Source of the DNA: Betaproteobacteria bacterium HGW-Betaproteobacteria-12
Lineage (GTDB): Bacteria > Pseudomonadota > Gammaproteobacteria > Burkholderiales > Rhodocyclaceae
Direction: 5' to 3'
DNA length: 64,000 nt
NCBI GenBank assembly: GCA_002842345.1
Contig: PHCU01000003.1
Coordinates: 22,737-86,736, forward strand
A program made the translations under genes and the position numbers. This document shows positions 59,731 to 64,000 of the stretch, in pieces. The notes below the pieces were generated by a model that was not told where the DNA came from, did not search any database, and worked only from the letters and a program-made list of their open reading frames with translations. Numbering within the stretch: position 1 is the stretch's first letter; each line of letters begins with the position of its first letter.

Positions 59731-61601
59731 GCCGAACAGCCTCCCTTGATCAGCTGAATCGGCGAAGTCGGCACGTGATGGACGATGGCCTTCGGCGCGC
59801 AGGGCTGGACGCACAGGCCGCAGCCGGTGCACACCGAAGTCTCGATGCGGACGAAGGCCAGATCGACTTCCTTGCCGCTGGCCTTCACTTCCTTGCCGCG
59901 GCGGGTGACGTGGATGGCCGGGCAGCCGACGTCGATGCAGTTGCCGCAACCGGTGCATTGGTCGTCGATGACCTCGAACGGTTTCAGTTTGTGGTAATCC
60001 TTGATCAGCACGCAGGGCTGGTCGGTGATGATCACCGAGACGTCCGGCACCTTCACTTCCTCGCGGATGGTCTTGAACAGCACCGGCAGTTCGTAGGGAT
60101 TGACCACGTGGATGCGCTCGTCCTTGACGCCGAGCGCCGAGACCAGCTTGGCGAAGTCGATGCGCGGCGCTTCGTCACCGTGGATGTCGCGGCCATTGCC
60201 CGGATTGTCCTGGCCGCCGGTCATGCCGACCGCGCGGTTGTCGAGCAGCAGGACAGTGACGTTGCCCTTGTTGTAGACCATGTCGAGCAGGCCCTGCATG
60301 CCCATGTGCAAGAAGGTCGAGTCGCCGATCACGGCGACGATGCGTTTGTCCTTGTCGGATTCGCCGCGGCCCTTGTCCATGCCCAGCGCGACGCCCATCG
60401 AGGCGCCCATCGAGACGCAGGTGTCCATCGCCTGCCACGGGTGTCCTGCGCCCAGCGTGTAGCAGCCGATGTCGCCGGAGATGTTCAGGTTGCGCACCTG
60501 CGACAGCGTGTAATAGACGCCGAGGTGCGGGCAGGCTACGCACATGGTCGGCGGCCGCGGGAAGACCTGCATCGGCGCGAAGGCCGTCATGGCCGGCACC
60601 GGTTCGCCGAGCAGTTTGGCGATCGCCGGTTTCAGCACGTTCGGCGACAGCTCGCCCTGCAGCGGCAGGATTTCCTTGCCGATGACCTTCAGGCCCTGGG
60701 CCTTCAGTTCGGTTTCGATCAGCGGCTCGACTTCCTCGACGACGACGACCTGCTCGACCAGCGCCGCCAGTTCGCGGCATTTGTCGAACGGCGCCGGGCA
60801 GGAGAAGCCGAGCTTCAGCACCGGCGCGTTCGGGAAGGATTCCTTGACGTGCATGTAGGCCGGGCCGGAAGCGATGAAGCCGACGCGCTTGTCGCTGCCG
60901 TCTTCGATGAAATTGAGCGGCGAGCTTTCGGCGGCGGCGCGCAGTTCGGCGTCGCGCTGGAACATCAGCGGAATGCGCTTGCCGGCATTGCCCGGCACCA
61001 TGACGAAGCGCCCCGGTTCCTTCCTGAAGCCGGCGCCGGTATGGGGCACCCGCTCGCCGACGGTGACCAGCGATTTCACATGATTGATGCGCGTCGTCAT
61101 GCGCAGGATCACCGGCACCTGGAACTGTTCCGACAGTTCGTAGGCGGCCAGCGTCATCGCATAGGCCTCCTGCGAATCGGCTGGCTCGAACACCGGTACA
61201 TGGGCGAAGCGGCCCCAGTAGCGGGAATCCTGTTCGTTCTGCGACGAGGACAGGCCGACGTCGTCGGCGATGGCGATCACCAGGCCGCCGATCACGCCGG
61301 TCAGGGTCAAGGTCATCAGCGCATCGGAGGCGACGTTCATGCCGACATGCTTCATGCAGCAGAAGGCGCGCGAGCCGGCATAGGCGGCGCCGATGGCGAC
61401 TTCCAGCGAAACCTTCTCGTTGACCGACCACTCGGCGTAGAGGTCCGGATAGGTCGAGATCACTTCCATCATCTCGGTCGACGGCGTGCCCGGGTAGGCC
61501 GCCGCGACCTTGACGCCGGATTCCCAGACGGCGCGGGCGACGGCTTCGTTGCCGGACATGAGGTGCCGGCTGGCTGCCGGGGCTGGCATCACTGCTGCCA
61601 T
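59727..61601 (-). CDS. iorA: Indolepyruvate ferredoxin oxidoreductase, alpha subunit
   Basis: 624 residues from the ATG at 61599-61601 with AGGAG 6 bp upstream. The N-terminal part is a pyruvate-oxidoreductase-like domain (AAAYPGTPSTEMMEV). A thiamine-diphosphate domain follows (GDSTFLHMG and the NNRAVGMTGGQDNPG-type segment, here LLDNRAVGMTGGQ). Two ferredoxin clusters lie at the C-terminus (CTGCGNCIDVGCP and CTGCGLCVQPCAP). It ferments or assimilates aromatic amino-acid-derived 2-oxoacids and yields low-potential electrons. Confidence 0.95.
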   Translation of the reverse strand: MAAVMPAPAASRHLMSGNEAVARAVWESGVKVAAAYPGTPSTEMMEVISTYPDLYAEWSVNEKVSLEVAIGAAYAGSRAFCCMKHVGMNVASDALMTLTLTGVIGGLVIAIADDVGLSSSQNEQDSRYWGRFAHVPVFEPADSQEAYAMTLAAYELSEQFQVPVILRMTTRINHVKSLVTVGERVPHTGAGFRKEPGRFVMVPGNAGKRIPLMFQRDAELRAAAESSPLNFIEDGSDKRVGFIASGPAYMHVKESFPNAPVLKLGFSCPAPFDKCRELAALVEQVVVVEEVEPLIETELKAQGLKVIGKEILPLQGELSPNVLKPAIAKLLGEPVPAMTAFAPMQVFPRPPTMCVACPHLGVYYTLSQVRNLNISGDIGCYTLGAGHPWQAMDTCVSMGASMGVALGMDKGRGESDKDKRIVAVIGDSTFLHMGMQGLLDMVYNKGNVTVLLLDNRAVGMTGGQDNPGNGRDIHGDEAPRIDFAKLVSALGVKDERIHVVNPYELPVLFKTIREEVKVPDVSVIITDQPCVLIKDYHKLKPFEVIDDQCTGCGNCIDVGCPAIHVTRRGKEVKASGKEVDLAFVRIETSVCTGCGLCVQPCAPKAIVHHVPTSPIQLIKGGCSA

Positions 61602-61823
61602 GTTTGCTCCTGTGTGCAATGCAAAACCATCAATTATAGGAATCGGGGCGATGTTCGTTTTGATACAGCGCAACTGCCTGCGCAATTTAAAAATGTCTCA
61701 CTTTCGCCGGGGTGAAAAGCGACTAAGGGAAAATACGGATATTGCACGATACGAATTTTGTTTTTACAATGCGAAAAGCCGGCCTAGGGAAATCTCGGGT
61801 CAACAGAGCTGCCCGCCGGTCCC

Positions 61824-61838
61824 CTTTAAGCGTTAAAG
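61824..61838. promoter_or_regulatory. Operator-like palindrome upstream of aceE
   Basis: CTTTAA-GCG-TTAAAG is a perfect inverted repeat of 6-bp arms, 48 bp before the aceE start. It could bind a regulator of pyruvate dehydrogenase; it does not match the E. coli PdhR consensus by eye. Confidence 0.35.
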
Positions 61839-61842
61839 TTTG

Positions 61843-61861
61843 TTTTGCCCAACAGGCAAAA
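61843..61861 (+). promoter_or_regulatory. Leader hairpin upstream of aceE
   Basis: TTTTGCC-CAACA-GGCAAAA is a 7-bp stem with a 5-nt loop, between the palindrome at 61824 and the aceE ribosome site (AGGAG, 61874-61878). The rest of the 284-bp divergent gap to iorA shows AT-rich promoter-like sequence but no firm element. Confidence 0.35.
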
Positions 61862-61885
61862 ACAAAACAACACAGGAGACAAACC

Positions 61886-64000
61886 ATGGCCGATCAGCCG
61901 AATGCCCAGCCTGCCGATAACGATCCGCAGGAAACCAAGGAATGGATGGACGCCCTCGAGGGCGTCATTACTCAGGAAGGCGCTGGTCGCGCCCACTTCC
62001 TGATCGAAAAACTGATTGGCCAGGCGCGCGAGGATGGCATCGACATCCCTTACGCGGCCAACACCGAATACATCAACACCATTCCCGCCGACCAGCAGCC
62101 GAAATATCCGGGCAACCCGGACATGGAGATCAAGATCCACTCCTACATCCGCTGGAATGCCATGGCCATGGTCGTCCGCGCCAACAAGGACACCAACGTC
62201 GGCGGCCACATCGCCTCCTTCGCCTCCGCCGCCGCCCTCTACGACGTCGGCTTTTCGCATTTCTGGAAGAGCCTCGACCACGACACCGGTGGCGATCTGA
62301 TCTTCTTCCAGGGCCACTCGGTGCCCGGTGTTTACTCCCGCGCCTTCATGCTCGGCCGTCTGACCGCCGACCAGATGGACCACTTCCGCCAGGAAACCGG
62401 TGGCCAGGGCATCTCCTCCTACCCGCATCCGTGGCTGATGCCGGACTTCTGGCAATTCCCGACGGTGTCGATGGGCCTCGGCCCGATCCAGGCCATCTAT
62501 CAGGCCCGCTTCATGAAGTACCTGGCCAGCCGCGGCCTGATCGACGCCGCCAAGGCCGAGCAGCGCAAGGTGTGGGCCTTCCTCGGCGACGGCGAAACGG
62601 ATGAAGTCGAATCGCTCGGCGCGAACGGCATGGCCGGCCGTGAAAAGCTGGACAACCTGATTTTCGTCATCAACTGCAACCTGCAGCGCCTGGACGGTCC
62701 GGTGCGCGGCAACGGCAAGATCATTCAGGAACTGGAAGCCGAATTCCGCGGTGCCGGCTGGAATGTCATCAAGCTGATCTGGGGCACCCACTGGGATGCG
62801 CTGTTCCAGCGCGACAAGAAGGGCATCCTGAAAAAACGCATGATGGAACTGTGCGACGGCGAGTACCAGACCTTCAAGGCCAAGAACGGCGCCTACGTCC
62901 GCGAGTATTTCTTCAACACGCCGGCGCTGGCCGAACTGGTCGCCGACTGGACCGACGACGAGATCTGGAACCTGAATCGCGGCGGCCACGACATCTTCAA
63001 GATCTTCACCGCCTACAACGCCGCCGTCACCCACAAGGGCGCCCCGACGCTGATCCTGGCCAAGACCATCAAGGGCTTCGGCATGGGCCAGGCCGGCGAG
63101 GCGATGAACATCTCGCACCAGCAGAAGAAGATGGACAAGGAGCAGATCGGCCGCTTCCGCGACCGTTTCAACCTGCCGATTGCCGACGACCAACTGGAAG
63201 AGCTGCCTTACCTGACCTTCCCGGAAGATTCGGAAGAGTACAAGTACATGCGCCAGCGGCGCATGGACCTCGGCGGCTTCCTGCCCTCACGCCGGCGCAA
63301 GGCTGCAGCGCTGCAGATTCCGCCGCTCGACACCTTCGCCGCGCTGTTGAAGGCTTCCGGCGAGGGCCGCGAGTTGTCCACGACGATGGCCATCGTCCGC
63401 ATCATGAACATGATGTTGAAGGACAAGAATGTCGGCAAGAACGTCGTGCCCATCGTGCCGGACGAGTCGCGCACCTTCGGCATGGAAGGCATGTTCCGCT
63501 CGGTCGGCATCTGGAACCAGGAAGGCCAGAACTACGTGCCGGAAGACCACGACCAGCTGATGTTCTACAAGGAATCGAAGACCGGTCAGGTGCTGCAGGA
63601 AGGCATCAACGAGTCGGGTGCGATGAGCGACTGGATCGCCGCCGCCACTTCCTACTCCGTGCATAACGTCCAGACCATTCCGTTCTACATCTGCTACTCG
63701 ATGTTCGGCATGCAGCGTGTCCTCGATCTGTGCTGGGCGGCTGGCGACCAGCGCGCCCGCGGCTTCCTGATCGGCGGCACCGCCGGCCGCACGACGCTGA
63801 ACGGCGAAGGCCTGCAGCACGAAGACGGTCATAGCCTGATCCTCTCCAACCTGATCCCGAACTGCGTCTCCTACGACCCGACCTTCCAGTACGAAGTCGC
63901 CGTCGTGACCCAGGACGGCATGCGCCGCATGTTCCAGGAGCAGGAAGACGTCTTCTATTACCTGACGGTAATGAACGAGAACTACGAGCACCCGGAAATG
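61886..64000 (+). CDS. aceE: Pyruvate dehydrogenase E1 component, homodimeric type (partial)
   Basis: The first 705 codons are present and the frame is open to the right edge; the family is usually ~885-890 residues, so about four fifths is visible. The ATG has AGGAG 7 bp upstream. The thiamine-diphosphate motif begins GDGETDE at residues 234-240 and ends at VINCNLQRLDGPV. GGHIASFASAAALY and the later VPIVPDESRTFGMEG match the homodimeric E1 family. It decarboxylates pyruvate for acetyl-CoA formation; aceF and lpd probably lie downstream. Confidence 0.96.
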   Translation, partial: MADQPNAQPADNDPQETKEWMDALEGVITQEGAGRAHFLIEKLIGQAREDGIDIPYAANTEYINTIPADQQPKYPGNPDMEIKIHSYIRWNAMAMVVRANKDTNVGGHIASFASAAALYDVGFSHFWKSLDHDTGGDLIFFQGHSVPGVYSRAFMLGRLTADQMDHFRQETGGQGISSYPHPWLMPDFWQFPTVSMGLGPIQAIYQARFMKYLASRGLIDAAKAEQRKVWAFLGDGETDEVESLGANGMAGREKLDNLIFVINCNLQRLDGPVRGNGKIIQELEAEFRGAGWNVIKLIWGTHWDALFQRDKKGILKKRMMELCDGEYQTFKAKNGAYVREYFFNTPALAELVADWTDDEIWNLNRGGHDIFKIFTAYNAAVTHKGAPTLILAKTIKGFGMGQAGEAMNISHQQKKMDKEQIGRFRDRFNLPIADDQLEELPYLTFPEDSEEYKYMRQRRMDLGGFLPSRRRKAAALQIPPLDTFAALLKASGEGRELSTTMAIVRIMNMMLKDKNVGKNVVPIVPDESRTFGMEGMFRSVGIWNQEGQNYVPEDHDQLMFYKESKTGQVLQEGINESGAMSDWIAAATSYSVHNVQTIPFYICYSMFGMQRVLDLCWAAGDQRARGFLIGGTAGRTTLNGEGLQHEDGHSLILSNLIPNCVSYDPTFQYEVAVVTQDGMRRMFQEQEDVFYYLTVMNENYEHPEM

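Noticed and set aside
59775-61715. 646-codon plus-strand frame opposite iorA
   Set aside because: iorA carries ferredoxin and thiamine-diphosphate motifs on the other strand; the antisense product has none.

Overview
The window is GC-rich DNA with bacterial operon architecture: short intergenic gaps and many 1-4 bp ATGA-type overlaps. Gene content points to a betaproteobacterium of the Rhodocyclales type (Dechloromonas/Azonexus/Propionivibrio-like): a bacteriohemerythrin, a HiPIP, many c-type cytochromes, c-di-GMP enzymes and CHASE sensors, alongside ordinary bioB, purEK, folD, tsaC, iorAB and aceE genes. The genus is inferred; no rRNA is present. I see no insertion sequence, prophage or CRISPR.

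Layout. 1-3541: end of a GH94 glucan phosphorylase/synthase, bioB, and a small operon with an EF-hand protein and a hemerythrin. 3669-16929: signalling block with a CHASE histidine kinase, a SPASM protein that has lost its radical-SAM cysteines, a HiPIP, a haem-c GGDEF/EAL protein, a tandem receiver protein, a CHASE-only protein and a large CHASE-PAS-GAF-GGDEF-EAL protein. 17022-38231: the centre of the window, a dense electron-transfer locus. It holds triheme, tetraheme and undecaheme cytochromes, two NHL-propeller lipoproteins, a Tat-type propeller, a parvulin PPIase, a large outer-membrane barrel, a helical periplasmic protein, and ResB/CcsA (System II) haem delivery ending in a haem-copper-oxidase-like protein fused to TPRs. 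38434-43770: a ccmFGHI (System I) operon, a haem-c DUF3365-type protein and a TlpA lipoprotein. 43773-50680: Sel1 proteins, a histidine kinase with an NtrC-type sigma-54 activator, a small cytochrome and two secreted Reg_prop propellers. 50762-55547: a paralogue of the helical protein, an NMT1-like binding protein with a membrane sensor-like partner, a GNAT protein, a His-rich lipoprotein, tRNA-Ala and a pterin dehydratase. 55554-64000: tsaC, purK, purE and folD (one overlapping operon), iorAB, and the start of aceE.

How it fits together. Fourteen proteins carry 45 CXXCH haem motifs in total. The barrel, PPIase, propellers and multihaem cytochromes together look like a porin-cytochrome conduit carrying electrons across the periplasm and outer membrane. 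Sigma-54-type -24/-12 elements sit before both divergent cytochrome transcription units (19116-19161), before the tetraheme gene (21690-21705) and before ccmF (38386-38401). Palindromes rich in TTCCCG/CGGGAA lie at enhancer distance from the last two. The NtrC-type regulator next to the ccm operon is the obvious candidate activator, so cytochrome synthesis and cytochrome maturation appear to form one sigma-54 regulon. A three-way-junction RNA candidate followed by a terminator (19557-19661) sits inside this regulon.
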